DNA from: an uncultured Pelagibacteraceae bacterium
GTDB lineage: Bacteria; Pseudomonadota; Alphaproteobacteria; Pelagibacterales; Pelagibacteraceae
Direction of reading: 5' to 3'
DNA length: 64,000 nt
Assembly: GCA_902516345.1 (NCBI GenBank)
Contig: CABXYJ010000004.1
Coordinates: 1 to 64,000, forward strand
Below are positions 52,101 through 62,705 of this stretch, in pieces. Positions within the stretch are counted from its first letter, which is position 1. Every line of letters starts with the position of its first letter. The translations under genes were made by a program, and so were the position numbers. Under the pieces are notes generated by a model, which searched no databases, had not been told where the DNA came from, and saw nothing but the letters and a program-made list of their open reading frames with translations.

Positions 52101-53292
52101 TTGTTGAAGCCAAACCTAATTTATTTAATCTTGCATATAAAAATGGTTTAAAAAGTTCGAGCGCCATTTTTTTTGGCAAACCACATTCATGAAGTTTTAA
52201 GTCAGGGCCTACAACAATTACAGACCTACCAGAATAATCAACTCTTTTTCCTAATAGATTCTGTCTAAACCTTCCTTGTTTACCTTTGAGCATCTCAGCC
52301 AAAGATTTAAGAGGTCTTTTGCCTGTACCAGTAATTACTCTTCCCCTTCTACCATTATCAAATAAAGCGTCGACAGACTCTTGAAGCATTCGTTTTTCAT
52401 TTCTTACAATAATATCAGGTGCCTTTAGATCCATCAGTCTTTTTAAACGATTATTTCTATTTATTACTCTCCTATATAAATCATTCAAATCTGACGTAGC
52501 AAATCTACCACCATCTAAAGGAACTAATGGTCTGAGTTCTGGTGGAATAACAGGAACAACAGTTAAGATCATCCATTCAGGTTTTTGCCCTGTCTCAATA
52601 AAAGACTCAATTAATTTTAATCTTTTTATTGCTCTTTCTTCATTAACTTTTGACTTAGTCTCTTTTATATAATTAATTAAATTTTTTCTCTCTAGATCTA
52701 AGTCTAAATTTTTTAACATTTCCAAAACAGCTTCTGCTCCAATACCTGTTGTAAAAGCTTCTTCGCCAAATTCATCTTGGTACTTAGCTAGTTCTTCTTC
52801 ATTTAGTAACTGATTTTTTGCCAATCCTGTTAAGCCAGGTTCAATAACAATGAAATTTTCAAAATATAAAACTCTTTCAATTTCCTTTAATTTCATATCA
52901 ACAGCTAAAGCTATTCTGCTAGGTAGAGATTTTAAAAACCAAATATGAGCTACTGGGGTTGCTAAATTTATGTGACCCATTCGTTCTCTTCTTACATTTG
53001 ATTTTGTAACTTCAACACCACATTTTTCACATATAATTCCTCTAAACTTCATTCTTTTATATTTTCCACACAAACATTCATAATCTTTGATGGGACCAAA
53101 GATTCTTGCACAAAAAAGACCATCTTTTTCTGGTCTAAATGTTCTATAATTAATAGTTTCAGGTTTTTTAATCTCTCCATATGTCCATGATTTAATTTTT
53201 TCGGGACTTGCTAATGAAATTTTAATGCTATTAAAGTTTTGTGATTCAATTATTTCAGAATTTTTAAATAGATCTGTTAATTCTTTTTTCAT
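49129..53292 (-). CDS. rpoC: RNA polymerase beta' subunit
   Basis: ORF 1387 aa; [39 protein letters not shown] zinc site. Confidence 0.98.
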   Translation of the reverse strand: MKKELTDLFKNSEIIESQNFNSIKISLASPEKIKSWTYGEIKKPETINYRTFRPEKDGLFCARIFGPIKDYECLCGKYKRMKFRGIICEKCGVEVTKSNVRRERMGHINLATPVAHIWFLKSLPSRIALAVDMKLKEIERVLYFENFIVIEPGLTGLAKNQLLNEEELAKYQDEFGEEAFTTGIGAEAVLEMLKNLDLDLERKNLINYIKETKSKVNEERAIKRLKLIESFIETGQKPEWMILTVVPVIPPELRPLVPLDGGRFATSDLNDLYRRVINRNNRLKRLMDLKAPDIIVRNEKRMLQESVDALFDNGRRGRVITGTGKRPLKSLAEMLKGKQGRFRQNLLGKRVDYSGRSVIVVGPDLKLHECGLPKKMALELFKPFLYARLNKLGLASTIKQAKKLVEKETNAVWDALELIVREHPVLLNRAPTLHRLGVQAFEPKLIEGDAIELHPLTCAAFNADFDGDQMAVHVPLSLEAQLEARILMLSTNNILSPSNGKPIIVPSQDMILGIYYLSQEPVTDKSIGYFTDADQIEFALSSGQIKVHSTIISRFETIDADGKKKFEKYTSTAGRFLLANLLPKNFNIKFSLIDRLLPKKTVSEIIDIVFRFCGQKTTVIFCDKLKDLGFKHAFKAGISFGKDDLIIPENKTKLIDDTKKLIADYETQYSEGLITRGEKYNKVVDAWSKCTDKVAGEMMKGISATEKTDEGLKINSVFMMADSGARGSAAQMKQLAGMRGLIAKPSGEIIESPIISNFKEGLTALEYFNSTHGARKGLADTALKTASSGYLTRRLCDVAQDLTITKKNCDNPGFIELSEILEGGNVVVSLSERSLGRVTASDVKHPLTGEIIIKKSTMIDEAGCDKIDSAGIKSLKVFSVMTCSSKEGVCATCYGRDLSRGKMVHVGEAIGMISAQSIGEPGTQLTMRTFHVGGTASVKQDSQIVSKNDGVLKIINSNILEDSKKNLIVMGRNTQLSIEDDNGVQIAVYKVAYGSKLFFKSGEKIKANTKICEWDPYTTPVIAEKSGIASFVDLIDGVSIQETTDDATGISSKSVVDWRSQSKNTDLKPRITLRDEKGNVIKKADDNEARYYLVPDSILSVKDGQKVSAGDVIARLPKETTKTKDITGGLPRVAELFEARKAKDSAIIAENDGQVIFGKEVRGKQRVSIVPEDGSEPSNYLIPKGKHINFNQGEKIMKGEYLLDGQPLPHDILRILGIKELTEYFVNQVQEVYRLQGVIINDKHIETILRQMLKKIEVKSSGDSSYLPGEIVDKIKFENENEKLKNEGKNQAIGERVLMGITKASLQTESFISAASFQETTRVLTDAAIKGKIDPLSGLKENVIVGRLVPAGTGNIKNKWNKKALEDDNKFLSEQDKIEESEAQVNQ

Positions 53293-53294
53293 AA

Positions 53295-56200
53295 TTAATT
53301 TAGCTCCACGTTTAATGCTAAGGATTTTATTTCTTTTACAAGCACGTTAAATGATTCGGGTATTCCAGACTCAAAGTTTTCTTCACCTTTTACAATAGTC
53401 TCATAAACTTTTACACGACCAGCTACATCGTCAGATTTTACAGTTAAAATTTCTTGGAGTGTATATGAGGCTCCATAAGCTTCTAAAGCCCAAACTTCCA
53501 TTTCACCAAATCTTTGACCACCAAGTTGCGCTTTTCCTCCTAATGGTTGTTGAGTAACCAAACTATATGGCCCAGTAGATCTTGCATGAATCTTATCCTC
53601 AACAAGATGATGTAACTTGAGCATATAAATGATACCTACAGTGACTGGCCTATCAAATTTTTCACCTGTTCTACCATCCCATAAAAATGTTTGACCTGAG
53701 GCAGGAAGTTTTGCTAATTCTAACATTTCGGTTACATTTTTCTCTTTAGCACCATCAAAAACTGGAGTTGACATTGCAATACCATTTTGAAGGTTTTCGC
53801 ATAAATCTCTAAACTCAGACTTTGATAATTTCTCAACTTTGTCACCAAAAATCTCTTCTCCATAAACTGATTTTAAAAAATTGCTGATTTTTTCAGTTTT
53901 CTCAATTTTTTTGTTATTTTCATTAATTAATTTTTTTACTTCTTCACCGAATTCTTTACATGCCCATCCTAAATGAGTTTCCAAAATTTGGCCTACATTC
54001 ATTCTGCTAGGAACTCCTAAAGGGTTCAAAACTATATCTACTGGAGTGCCATCCTCTCGATACGGCATATCCTCAACTGGCACAATTTTACTAACAACTC
54101 CTTTATTACCGTGACGACCTGACATTTTATCACCAGGTCTAAGTCTTCTCTTAATTGCAACAAAAACTTTTACCATTTTCATTACACTGGGCAATAAATC
54201 GTCTCCACTTCTGATTTTAAGGACTTTATCTTCAAATCTTTCAGTAATATCTTGCTTAGCTTTATTGTATTGGTCCTTAAGTTGTTCAAAATCTGACTCA
54301 TTTTTTGGATTACCAGCTGATAATTTAAAAACATCATTTATATTTAATTTATTAATTGTCTCGAAATCAAGCTTAGAGCCAACATCTAAATCTTTAATCT
54401 TTTTAGTCAGAGATGTTCCGTCTAATATTTGAGACGCTCTTTGTTTTATGCTTCTCTCTAAGATTTCTTCCTCCACGATCTTATCTTGTTGAACTTGCTC
54501 TATCTCAGCTCTTTCTATCGTTATTGACCTTTCGTCTTTCTCAATTCCATGTCGATTAAAAACTCTTACATCAACTACTGTTCCACTACTTCCCCTAGAC
54601 ATTCTTAAAGATGTATCTGTTACGTCAATAGCTTTTTCACCAAAAATTGATCTAAGTAATTTCTCCTCTGGTCCAGAGGCTGAGTCTCCTTTAGGAGTAA
54701 CTTTACCCACTAAAATATCACCTGCATTTACTTCAGCACCAATATAAACAACACCTGACTCATCCAAGTTTTTTAATGCTTCCTCATTCACATTTGGAAT
54801 GTCTCTAGTTATTTCTTCCTCCCCCAACTTTGTGTCTCTGGCCATAATTTCATATTCGACTATATGAACTGATGTAAAAACATCATCCGTCACACATCTT
54901 TCTGAGATAAGAATTGAATCTTCAAAATTATAACCCTGCCACGGCATAAAAGCGACTGTCACATTTTTTCCTAAAGCTAATTCACCCAATTTTGTTGAAG
55001 GTCCATCAGCAATTATGTCACCTGATTTAACCTTGTCACCAACTCTAACTAAAGGTTTTTGGTTAATACAGGTATTTTGATTTGATCTTTTAAATTTTTG
55101 TAAATTATAAATATCAACTCCTGACTTAGAAAAATCCGTTTCTTCAGTTGCTTTTATTACAATTCTTTTTCCATCAATTTTATCTACTATACCATCTCTT
55201 CTTGCAACTATTGTTACTCCAGAGTCAAGTGCAACATCACTTTCAATTCCTGTACCAACTAAAGGAGACTCTGGTTTTAAAAGTGGAACAGCCTGTCTCA
55301 TCATGTTTGAACCCATAAGTGCTCTATTTGCATCATCATTTTCTAAAAAGGGTATTAAAGAAGCTGCTACTGAGACTAATTGTTTCGGCGAAACATCTAT
55401 ATAGTCAATTGTTTCAGGTTTGGATAATAAAAAATTAAGGTTTTGACGACATGATACTAGTTCTTCTATAATCTTATTATTTCTATCTATTTTTGTATTT
55501 GCTTGTGCAATAGTATATTTTGTTTCCTCCATCGCTGATAAATACTCGACTTTTTCCTGAACAATTCCATCTTTAACTCTTTTATATGGGCTCTCAATAA
55601 ATCCATATTTATTTATTTTTGCATAAGTTGATAAGCTATTAATTAATCCAATATTAGGACCTTCTGGTGTTTCTATTGGGCAAATTCTTCCGTAATGAGT
55701 TGGATGGACATCTCTAACTTCAAAACCAGCTCTTTCTCTCGTCAAACCTCCAGGACCTAAAGCTGAAACTCTTCTCTTATGTGTTATTTCCGAAAGAGGG
55801 TTAGTCTGATCCATAAATTGTGATAGTTGTGAGCTCGCAAAAAAATCTTTAAGTGAAACCGTTAGAGGTTTAGCGTTTATTAAATCTTGCGGCATAGCTG
55901 ACTCAACATCTAATGTTGTCATTTTTTCTTTTATAGCTCTTTCCATTCTGTAAACACCTATTCGAGCTTGATTTTCAACTAATTCCCCAACTGATCTTAC
56001 TCTTCTATTTCCTAAATGATCAATGTCATCAACTTCATCTTTTCCATCTCTTAAATCCAACATTTTATGTATAATAGCTAAAATATCGTCATTTCTTAAA
56101 ATTGTGATTTTATCAGAACATTCTAAATTTAATCTTGAGTTCATTTTTACTCTTCCCACATCAGATAAATCATATCTATCAGAACTAAAAAAAAGATTGT

Positions 56201-57383
56201 TAAAAATTTGTGCAGCAATTTCGATTGTAGGAGGTTCTCCGGGTCTCAACATTTTATAAATCTCTGTTATTGCCTCATCTTTTGTATTATTTTTATCATT
56301 AAGTAATGTTGTAAGTATATAAGGACCTTTATTAATTGAATTTGTTATTGAAATTTCTAAAGAATTAATATTTGCCTCTAATATTTTTTGAAGAATAGTC
56401 TCATTTATTTCAGTTCCAATTTTGAAAGTACCTTCCTCTTCTTCATTTATCTTTATATCTTTGTGTAAATATTTTCCAAATAAAGAATCTTTTGAAACCA
56501 AAATATCTTTTAAACCATCATTAGCAAACTTTTTAGCAGTTAAATAATTCATTTTATCACCTGAATTTATTACAACTTTTCCTGTTCGTGCATCAATCAC
56601 TTCTTCAGAAAAATTTTTTGCCTTATAATTTTCTGGATTAAATTTTGTTTTCCACTTACCAGACTTATTGTCATAAGTGTATTTTTCACTTTCATAAAAC
56701 TCATTAACTATTTCTGATTTACTAAACCCTAGGGCTAACAAAAGCGTTGATACAAAAATTTTCTTTTTTCTGTCTATCTTAAAATATAAAAAATCTTTGA
56801 CATCATATTCGAAATCTAACCAAGAACCTCTATTTGGAATTACTCTACAATTAAATAGTAATTTCCCACTAGCGTGAGTTTTTCCCTTATCATGATCAAA
56901 AAATACACCTGGACTTCTATGCATTTGATTGACCACAACTCTTTGGACTCCATTAGTGATAAATGTACCACTATTTGTCATCATTGGAACTTCCCCCATG
57001 TAGACTTCTTGCTCTTTTGCAGACAAAATATCCTTAGTATTATTTTCTTGATCAATTTCGTAAACAACTAATCGCAAAGTACATTTTAAAGCTGAAGAAT
57101 AAGTCAGTCCTCTAGCTATACATTCCTCTACATCAAATTTAGGCTTATCTAATTTATATGAAATATACTCTAGTGTCGCTTTATCATTAAGATCTTCAAT
57201 TGGAAAAATACCCTTAAATACTCTATCAAAGCCTTTAGTTAATTCAACAGTCTCTTTATTAAAATCTGTTAGCTCTTTATAGGAATTTTTTTGAACTTCA
57301 ATCAAATTTGGTATTGATAAACTTTCCTTAAGTTTACCAAAACTTTTTCTAATATTTTTCTTTTCAGTAAAAGATATTTGCAT
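53295..57383 (-). CDS. rpoB: RNA polymerase beta subunit
   Basis: ORF to 57386 (TTG), ATG at 57383; [47 protein letters not shown]. Confidence 0.98.
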   Translation of the reverse strand: MQISFTEKKNIRKSFGKLKESLSIPNLIEVQKNSYKELTDFNKETVELTKGFDRVFKGIFPIEDLNDKATLEYISYKLDKPKFDVEECIARGLTYSSALKCTLRLVVYEIDQENNTKDILSAKEQEVYMGEVPMMTNSGTFITNGVQRVVVNQMHRSPGVFFDHDKGKTHASGKLLFNCRVIPNRGSWLDFEYDVKDFLYFKIDRKKKIFVSTLLLALGFSKSEIVNEFYESEKYTYDNKSGKWKTKFNPENYKAKNFSEEVIDARTGKVVINSGDKMNYLTAKKFANDGLKDILVSKDSLFGKYLHKDIKINEEEEGTFKIGTEINETILQKILEANINSLEISITNSINKGPYILTTLLNDKNNTKDEAITEIYKMLRPGEPPTIEIAAQIFNNLFFSSDRYDLSDVGRVKMNSRLNLECSDKITILRNDDILAIIHKMLDLRDGKDEVDDIDHLGNRRVRSVGELVENQARIGVYRMERAIKEKMTTLDVESAMPQDLINAKPLTVSLKDFFASSQLSQFMDQTNPLSEITHKRRVSALGPGGLTRERAGFEVRDVHPTHYGRICPIETPEGPNIGLINSLSTYAKINKYGFIESPYKRVKDGIVQEKVEYLSAMEETKYTIAQANTKIDRNNKIIEELVSCRQNLNFLLSKPETIDYIDVSPKQLVSVAASLIPFLENDDANRALMGSNMMRQAVPLLKPESPLVGTGIESDVALDSGVTIVARRDGIVDKIDGKRIVIKATEETDFSKSGVDIYNLQKFKRSNQNTCINQKPLVRVGDKVKSGDIIADGPSTKLGELALGKNVTVAFMPWQGYNFEDSILISERCVTDDVFTSVHIVEYEIMARDTKLGEEEITRDIPNVNEEALKNLDESGVVYIGAEVNAGDILVGKVTPKGDSASGPEEKLLRSIFGEKAIDVTDTSLRMSRGSSGTVVDVRVFNRHGIEKDERSITIERAEIEQVQQDKIVEEEILERSIKQRASQILDGTSLTKKIKDLDVGSKLDFETINKLNINDVFKLSAGNPKNESDFEQLKDQYNKAKQDITERFEDKVLKIRSGDDLLPSVMKMVKVFVAIKRRLRPGDKMSGRHGNKGVVSKIVPVEDMPYREDGTPVDIVLNPLGVPSRMNVGQILETHLGWACKEFGEEVKKLINENNKKIEKTEKISNFLKSVYGEEIFGDKVEKLSKSEFRDLCENLQNGIAMSTPVFDGAKEKNVTEMLELAKLPASGQTFLWDGRTGEKFDRPVTVGIIYMLKLHHLVEDKIHARSTGPYSLVTQQPLGGKAQLGGQRFGEMEVWALEAYGASYTLQEILTVKSDDVAGRVKVYETIVKGEENFESGIPESFNVLVKEIKSLALNVELN

Positions 57384-57392
57384 CAATGTGTT

Positions 57393-57419
57393 ATCACCGA
57401 TAATAATACTATCAGCGAC
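57393..57419 (-). other. Candidate RNA hairpin in the rplL-rpoB spacer
   Basis: Minus strand GTCGCTGATA-GTATTAT-TATCGGTGAT: 10-bp stem (three G-U pairs), 7-nt loop, ending 9 nt before rpoB ATG. Confidence 0.45.
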
Positions 57420-57437
57420 TTAAAATTTCCTATTAAT

Positions 57438-57806
57438 TTACTTAAGTTCTACTTTTGCGCCAGCGGCTTCCAATTTCGCTTTAATTTCTTCAGCTTCCTT
57501 TTTTGGAACTCCAGTTTTTACTTCTTTTGGTGCTCCTTCAACTAAGTCTTTTGCTTCCTTAAGACCAAGAGAAGTTGCTGCTCTTACTTCTTTAATAACA
57601 TTAATTTTTTTGTCACCAGAAGAGACAAGCATTATTGTGAAATCATCCTTATCTTCTGCTACTGCTGCGGCTCCACCAGCTGCTGCTGGAGCTGCGGCTG
57701 CCATTGGGGTAACTCCCCATTTTTCTTCTAGTTGTTTTGAAAGATCTGCCGCTTCAGCAACAGTCAAACTTGATAAATCTTCGATAATTTTATTTAGATC
57801 AGGCAT
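57438..57806 (-). CDS. rplL: 50S ribosomal protein L7/L12
   Basis: ORF 122 aa; [19 protein letters not shown], Ala-rich hinge, [28 protein letters not shown]. Confidence 0.97.
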   Translation of the reverse strand: MPDLNKIIEDLSSLTVAEAADLSKQLEEKWGVTPMAAAAPAAAGGAAAVAEDKDDFTIMLVSSGDKKINVIKEVRAATSLGLKEAKDLVEGAPKEVKTGVPKKEAEEIKAKLEAAGAKVELK

Positions 57807-57817
57807 ATGTGTTCTCT

Positions 57818-58333
57818 TTAGGTTGTTTTTTCAGAATTTTCTGTGGGTAAATTACTCATTTTTTCTGAACGTGCAAGTAAAATACTAACCAATTTTGAAG
57901 CAGAAGCATTCAAAATACCTACGATATTTGCTCTAGCTTCATTTAAAGTTGGTAAATTTGCTACATTTAATACTCCTGCTTGATCGAGAATCTCGTTATC
58001 CATTATTCCACCGATCAATTTTAGATTTTCATTATCTTTTGCAAATTTTGATAATATTCTAGCAGACATTATCGCGTCTTCACCAAAGGCTACTGCTGTA
58101 GGGCCACTGAATAGATTCGATAAATCTTTACATCTCGTTTTTTCAAGAGCTAATTTTGTTATTCTATTTTTTGTAATCTTAAAAATTATTCCATGTTCTC
58201 TCATTTTTAATCTTAGCTCGTCTAATTGAACCATAGTGAGGCCTTGGTAGTGAGTTACCATAACTGCTTTACTATTCTCAAATTGAGCTGTCATTTCAGT
58301 TATATAGTTTTTTTTTTGCTCTTTGTTCATCAT
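57818..58333 (-). CDS. rplJ: 50S ribosomal protein L10
   Basis: ORF 171 aa; [38 protein letters not shown]. Confidence 0.96.
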   Translation of the reverse strand: MMNKEQKKNYITEMTAQFENSKAVMVTHYQGLTMVQLDELRLKMREHGIIFKITKNRITKLALEKTRCKDLSNLFSGPTAVAFGEDAIMSARILSKFAKDNENLKLIGGIMDNEILDQAGVLNVANLPTLNEARANIVGILNASASKLVSILLARSEKMSNLPTENSEKTT

Positions 58334-58338
58334 AAAAA

Positions 58339-59028
58339 TTATATACTCTTACTTAACTTTACTTTATATGAAACACCCATCGTTGAAGTTGCAAAAGCTG
58401 ATTTGATTAATTCACCTTTAACTGTATTATTTGATTTTTCCTTTTCAAGTGTTTCAAGTATAGCATTAAAGTTTTTTATCAACTTATCATCATTAAAAGA
58501 TTTTTTTCCAATACTTAGACCAATATTTCCATCCTTATCATTTCTTATTTCAACTTGACCAGATTTTGCATTAGAGATTGCAGTTTTTAGGTCTTCAGTT
58601 ACTGAACCTAGTTTTGGATTAGGCATTAATCCTTTCGGACCTAATACTTTTCCAAGTTTTGATAATTTAATCATCATACTCGGAGTACAAATTAATTTTT
58701 CAAAATTCATTTCGCCATTTTTAATCTTTTCTACAAAATCATCACTACCAACTATGTCTGCACCAGCAGACTTGGCTTCAGCTGATTTTGCATCCTCACA
58801 AACTACCGCAACTTTAACTTTTTTTCCTGTTCCACCAGGAAGATTTACAACTGTTCGAATGTTGACCTCACTTTTTTTTTGTTTGTTATTAATCTGAAAA
58901 CTCAAATCAATTGATTCATCAAATTTTGTCGTGCAATTTTTTTTAATAACTGGAATTAACTTTTCAATTAATTCAGCATCTAAATGAGATGTTTTTTCTG
59001 GTAATTTTTTAAATCTTTTTGATGGCAT
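58339..59028 (-). CDS. rplA: 50S ribosomal protein L1
   Basis: ORF 229 aa; CTPSMMIKLSKLGKVLGPKGLMPNPKLGSVT. Confidence 0.97.
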   Translation of the reverse strand: MPSKRFKKLPEKTSHLDAELIEKLIPVIKKNCTTKFDESIDLSFQINNKQKKSEVNIRTVVNLPGGTGKKVKVAVVCEDAKSAEAKSAGADIVGSDDFVEKIKNGEMNFEKLICTPSMMIKLSKLGKVLGPKGLMPNPKLGSVTEDLKTAISNAKSGQVEIRNDKDGNIGLSIGKKSFNDDKLIKNFNAILETLEKEKSNNTVKGELIKSAFATSTMGVSYKVKLSKSI

Positions 59029-59459
59029 TATTCTTTTACCTCAATACCCATTGATCTTGCTGAACCAGCAATTATTTTGACAGCTTGCTCTAGATCAATT
59101 GCATTTAAATCATTCATTTTTTGCTTTGCTATCTCCTCGGCCTGTTTTTTAGTAATTGAAGCTACAATATTCCTCCCAGGTTCTTTAGAACCACTCTTAA
59201 GTTTTGCTGCCTCTCTTATATAGAAAGATGCTGGTGGAGATTTAATTTTAAAATCGAACTTTTTATCTTTATACACTGTTATCTCAACAGGAACCGGTTT
59301 TCCTGCCAGAGATTTAGTTTTTTCATTAAATGCTTTACAAAACTCCATTATATTTACACCTCTTTGTCCTAAGGCTGGTCCAACTGGAGGTGCAGGATTA
59401 GCTTGACCACCTTTTATTTGAAGTTTAATAAAACCACTAATTTCTTTTTTTGCTGCCAT
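59028..59459 (-). CDS. rplK: 50S ribosomal protein L11
   Basis: ORF 143 aa; [36 protein letters not shown]. Confidence 0.97.
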   Translation of the reverse strand: MAAKKEISGFIKLQIKGGQANPAPPVGPALGQRGVNIMEFCKAFNEKTKSLAGKPVPVEITVYKDKKFDFKIKSPPASFYIREAAKLKSGSKEPGRNIVASITKKQAEEIAKQKMNDLNAIDLEQAVKIIAGSARSMGIEVKE

Positions 59460-59989
59460 TAACTTGCCTTTTCTACTTGATTGTACTCAAGATCAACTGG
59501 TGTTGGTCTGCCAAAAATTGAAACTGAGACTTTAAGTCTTGATTTTTCTTCATCAATTTCCTCAACCATTCCACTGAATGATGCAAAAGGTCCATCAACC
59601 ACCTGTATTTTTTCCCCAATGCTATACTCAATACCAGATTTTGGCTGTGCAACTCCATCTTTAATCTGACCTAAAATTTTTTCAATTTCTTTATCTGAAA
59701 CTGGAGCTGGCATACCTTTGGTTCCTAAAAAACCACTTACTCTTTTTATATTTTTAATCATATGATAAATGTTATTATCCATCTCACTTTTAATTAACAC
59801 GTACCCTGGAAAGTATTTTTTTTTTCTTTGAACTCTTTTCCCTCTTTTAACTTCTGTAACATCGTGTGTAGGAACAATAATCTCCTCAAATTTTTCAGTA
59901 ATTTTTGCTTTATCAGCCTCTTCTTTGATTAAACTTGCTACTTTATTTTCAAAACTTGAATGTGATTGAACAATGTACCAATTTTTCAT
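59459..59989 (-). CDS. nusG: Transcription termination/antitermination protein NusG
   Basis: ORF to 60124; start trimmed to ATG 59989 ([21 protein letters not shown]); YFPGYVLIK and KOW segment. Confidence 0.95.
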   Translation of the reverse strand: MKNWYIVQSHSSFENKVASLIKEEADKAKITEKFEEIIVPTHDVTEVKRGKRVQRKKKYFPGYVLIKSEMDNNIYHMIKNIKRVSGFLGTKGMPAPVSDKEIEKILGQIKDGVAQPKSGIEYSIGEKIQVVDGPFASFSGMVEEIDEEKSRLKVSVSIFGRPTPVDLEYNQVEKAS

Positions 59990-60180
59990 TATAAACTCAC
60001 TTTCAAAAGGATATCTAGGAAAAACTTTAATATCTGATCTAATAGTAGAAAAAATAAAGACATTACAACAGCCATTATGAGGACCATTAAAGCACCTTGT
60101 AAAGTTTCTTTCCATGTTGGCCAAGAAACCTTAAAAGCTTCTTGTTTTACATCCTGAATAAATTTAATTGGGTTTTTCAT
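59989..60180 (-). CDS. secE: Preprotein translocase subunit SecE
   Basis: ORF 63 aa; NPIKFIQDVKQEAFKVSWPTWKETLQGALMVLIMAVVMSLFFLLLDQIL. Confidence 0.95.
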   Translation of the reverse strand: MKNPIKFIQDVKQEAFKVSWPTWKETLQGALMVLIMAVVMSLFFLLLDQILKFFLDILLKVSL

Positions 60181-60201
60181 ACCTTTTATTTTTTAAGTTG
60201 T

Positions 60202-60277
60202 TGGCAGGAGCGGAGGGACTCGAACCCTCAGCCTCCGGTTTTGGAGACCGGCGCTCTACCAATTGAGCTACACTCCT
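60202..60277 (-). tRNA. tRNA-Trp(CCA)
   Basis: Reverse complement AGGAGTGTAGCTCAATTGGTAGAGCGCCGGTCTCCAAAACCGGAGGCTGAGGGTTCGAGTCCCTCCGCTCCTGCCA; anticodon CCA. Confidence 0.96.
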
Positions 60278-60286
60278 ATAGAGAGC

Positions 60287-61477
60287 TTACTCTATAATTT
60301 TAGTTACTACCCCAGCTCCTACAGTTCTACCACCTTCTCGAATGGCAAAATTTAACTTTTCAGACATTGCGATTGGTGTAATTAATTTTACAGTAAATTT
60401 TGCATCATCACCTGGCATCACCATTTCTGTACCAGCTGGCAATTCTACTTCGCCTGTGACATCAGTAGTTCTAAAATAAAACTGTGGTCTGTATTTTGTA
60501 AAGAATGGAGTATGTCTTCCACCCTCTTCTTTTTTAAGCACATATGCTTGGGCTTCAAATTTAGTGTGTGGGGTCACCGAGCCAGGCTTACATAAAACTT
60601 GACCTCTCTCAATGTCTGTTCTTTCAACACCTCTTAATAACACACCGACATTATCACCAGCTTCACCAGAGTCTAAAAGTTTTCTAAACATTTCTACACC
60701 AGTACAAACAGATTTTTTTGTCTCTCTAATACCAACAATTTCTATCTCATCACCAGTTTTAAGAACACCAGATTCAACTCTTCCTGTTGCAACTGTTCCT
60801 CTTCCTGAAATTGAAAAAACATCTTCTACCGGCATTAAAAAATCTTTATCTTTTGGTCTATCTGGTTGAGGTATAAACTCATCGACATTTTTCATTAATT
60901 CCAGAATTGAATTTTTTCCAATTTCATCATCTCTACCTTCAACTGCCGCGAGAGCTGATCCCTTTGCGATTGGAGTTTTATCACCCGGAAATTTATAAGA
61001 AGTTAATAACTCTTTAATTTCTTCTTCTACTAGGTCTATCATTTCTTTATCATCAACTTGATCGACTTTGTTTAAATAAACACAAATAGCAGGAACTCCT
61101 ACTTGTCTTGCTAATAGTATATGTTCTCTGGTTTGTGGCATAGGACCGTCTGCAGCATTAACAACTAGGATTGCTCCATCCATTTGAGCTGCACCCGTAA
61201 TCATATTTTTTACATAATCTGCGTGACCTGGGCAATCTACGTGAGCGTAGTGTCTCTTTTCAGTTTCGTATTCAACATGCGCAGTTGAAATTGTAATTCC
61301 TCTCTCTTTTTCTTCCGGAGCCTTATCTATCTGATCATATGCTATTGCTTTAGCGCCACCAGTTTCAGATAAAACCTTTGTAATCGCAGCTGTTAAAGTA
61401 GTTTTTCCGTGATCCACATGCCCTATTGTACCAATATTGCAATGTGGTTTATTCCTTACAAATTTTTCTTTTGACAT
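60287..61477 (-). CDS. tuf: Elongation factor Tu
   Basis: ORF 396 aa; [47 protein letters not shown]. Confidence 0.98.
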   Translation of the reverse strand: MSKEKFVRNKPHCNIGTIGHVDHGKTTLTAAITKVLSETGGAKAIAYDQIDKAPEEKERGITISTAHVEYETEKRHYAHVDCPGHADYVKNMITGAAQMDGAILVVNAADGPMPQTREHILLARQVGVPAICVYLNKVDQVDDKEMIDLVEEEIKELLTSYKFPGDKTPIAKGSALAAVEGRDDEIGKNSILELMKNVDEFIPQPDRPKDKDFLMPVEDVFSISGRGTVATGRVESGVLKTGDEIEIVGIRETKKSVCTGVEMFRKLLDSGEAGDNVGVLLRGVERTDIERGQVLCKPGSVTPHTKFEAQAYVLKKEEGGRHTPFFTKYRPQFYFRTTDVTGEVELPAGTEMVMPGDDAKFTVKLITPIAMSEKLNFAIREGGRTVGAGVVTKIIE

Positions 61478-61518
61478 TACTTTTAATCCTCACTTTTTAT
61501 ATTTTTTAATTTTTTTCT

Positions 61519-61592
61519 TGGAGCGGGTAAAGGGAATCGAACCCTTACATCCAGCTTGGAAGGCTAGCGTTCTACCATTGAACTACACCCGC
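61519..61592 (-). tRNA. tRNA-Gly(UCC)
   Basis: Reverse complement GCGGGTGTAGTTCAATGGTAGAACGCTAGCCTTCCAAGCTGGATGTAAGGGTTCGATTCCCTTTACCCGCTCCA; anticodon TCC. Confidence 0.95.
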
Positions 61593-61637
61593 AAAATTCC
61601 AAGAGTAACACTCCAGTATCATCTAAAATTTTATTGA

Positions 61638-61723
61638 TGGTGGAGGGGGAAAGATTCGAACTTTCGAAGACCGAAGTCAACGGGTTTACAGCCCGCCCCA
61701 TTTGACCGCTCTGGAACCCCTCC
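61638..61723 (-). tRNA. tRNA-Tyr(GUA)
   Basis: Reverse complement GGAGGGGTTCCAGAGCGGTCAAATGGGGCGGGCTGTAAACCCGTTGACTTCGGTCTTCGAAAGTTCGAATCTTTCCCCCTCCACCA; long variable arm, GTA anticodon. Confidence 0.95.
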
Positions 61724-61726
61724 CTT

Positions 61727-61742
61727 AGGGGAAGTGTCCCCT
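61727..61742 (-). other. G/C-rich hairpin in the tRNA-Tyr precursor leader
   Basis: Minus strand AGGGGA-CACT-TCCCCT, perfect 6-bp stem and tetraloop, 3 nt before the mature tRNA 5' end. Confidence 0.5.
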
Positions 61743-61771
61743 TGTTCAATAAAGCTTTAAACAACAAGCGT

Positions 61772-61799
61772 TTTATATATTTTATTTATGCAAATGCAA
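61772..61799 (-). promoter_or_regulatory. Candidate promoter for tRNA-Tyr/tRNA-Gly/tuf transcript
   Basis: Minus strand TTGCAT (61799-61794), 16-nt spacer, TATAAA (61777-61772). Confidence 0.45.
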
Positions 61800-61852
61800 C
61801 ACGTGATTTAATAAGCAAATGTTAAAAAAAATGTGTAAAATAGGCTTATTTT

Positions 61853-62596
61853 ATGAATAAATCACCATTTTTTATTGTTGGTAAACATGCTGTTACTGAG
61901 GCACTCAAAAATCCAAAAAGAAAAGTTTTAAGAATTTTTTTAACTGAGGAAAGTAAAAAGAATATACATAGAAAAAGTCCACACAATAACCTTTTAAAAG
62001 AAGTTAAAGTTTATTTTAAAACAAAAAAAGAACTTGATAAATATAGTGCTAAAGAGAATTTACAGCACCAGGGTTACGTTGCAGAAATTGAACACTTAGA
62101 AGTTCCTTCATTAAAAGAATTCATAAAAGATAAAAAAAATATAACATTAATATGTTTGGATAGTGTTACAGATCCCAGAAATATTGGTTCTTTAATAAGA
62201 GCTGCATCTGCATTCAGTATTGATGGTATAATTATAAAAGAAAGAATTTTTCCACATGAGAGTAAACTTCTTTTTAAGGCAGCTAGTGGTGCAATTGAAT
62301 ATATGAATATATTTGAAGTATCAAATATAAATTCAACTTTAAAAAATCTAAAAGATAAAAATTTTTGGGTTTATGGATTTGATGGAAATGCCACTAAAAA
62401 TTTTACTGATATTGAATGGAAAGGAAATAATATACTTTTATTTGGTTCAGAAGGATCAGGATTGCACAAGCATACTCAAAAATACGCTGATTTCTCTGTC
62501 AAAATAAATATTAATAAAAAAATTGAGAGTTTAAACATTTCTAACAGCGTAGCTGTTGTACTTCATCATCTTAGTTATATAAAAAAAAAGAGTTGA
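61853..62596 (+). CDS. rlmB: 23S rRNA (guanosine-2'-O-)-methyltransferase RlmB / TrmH (SpoU) family
   Basis: ORF 247 aa; FIVGKHAVTEALKNPKRKVLRIFLT, LDSVTDPRNIGSLIRAASAFSIDGIII, LFGSEGSGLHKHT. Confidence 0.93.
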   Translation: MNKSPFFIVGKHAVTEALKNPKRKVLRIFLTEESKKNIHRKSPHNNLLKEVKVYFKTKKELDKYSAKENLQHQGYVAEIEHLEVPSLKEFIKDKKNITLICLDSVTDPRNIGSLIRAASAFSIDGIIIKERIFPHESKLLFKAASGAIEYMNIFEVSNINSTLKNLKDKNFWVYGFDGNATKNFTDIEWKGNNILLFGSEGSGLHKHTQKYADFSVKININKKIESLNISNSVAVVLHHLSYIKKKS

Positions 62597-62629
62597 TTAA
62601 TTGGTGAATTATTAATAATTATTGCGCAT

Positions 62630-62705
62630 GCCCTTGTAGCTCAGCTGGTAGAGCAATTGATTTGTAATCAATAGGTCCGCGGTTCGAATCCGTGCGGGGG
62701 CACCA
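62630..62705 (+). tRNA. tRNA-Thr(UGU)
   Basis: GCCCTTGTAGCTCAGCTGGTAGAGCAATTGATTTGTAATCAATAGGTCCGCGGTTCGAATCCGTGCGGGGGCACCA; anticodon TGT. Confidence 0.95.

Noticed and set aside
57610-57888. 92-aa plus-strand Ala/Ser-rich ORF
   Set aside because: Shadow of the Ala-rich hinge of rplL.
59990-60124. 45-residue N-terminal extension of the nusG ORF
   Set aside because: Overlaps secE out of frame; NusG homology starts at MKNWYIV (59989).
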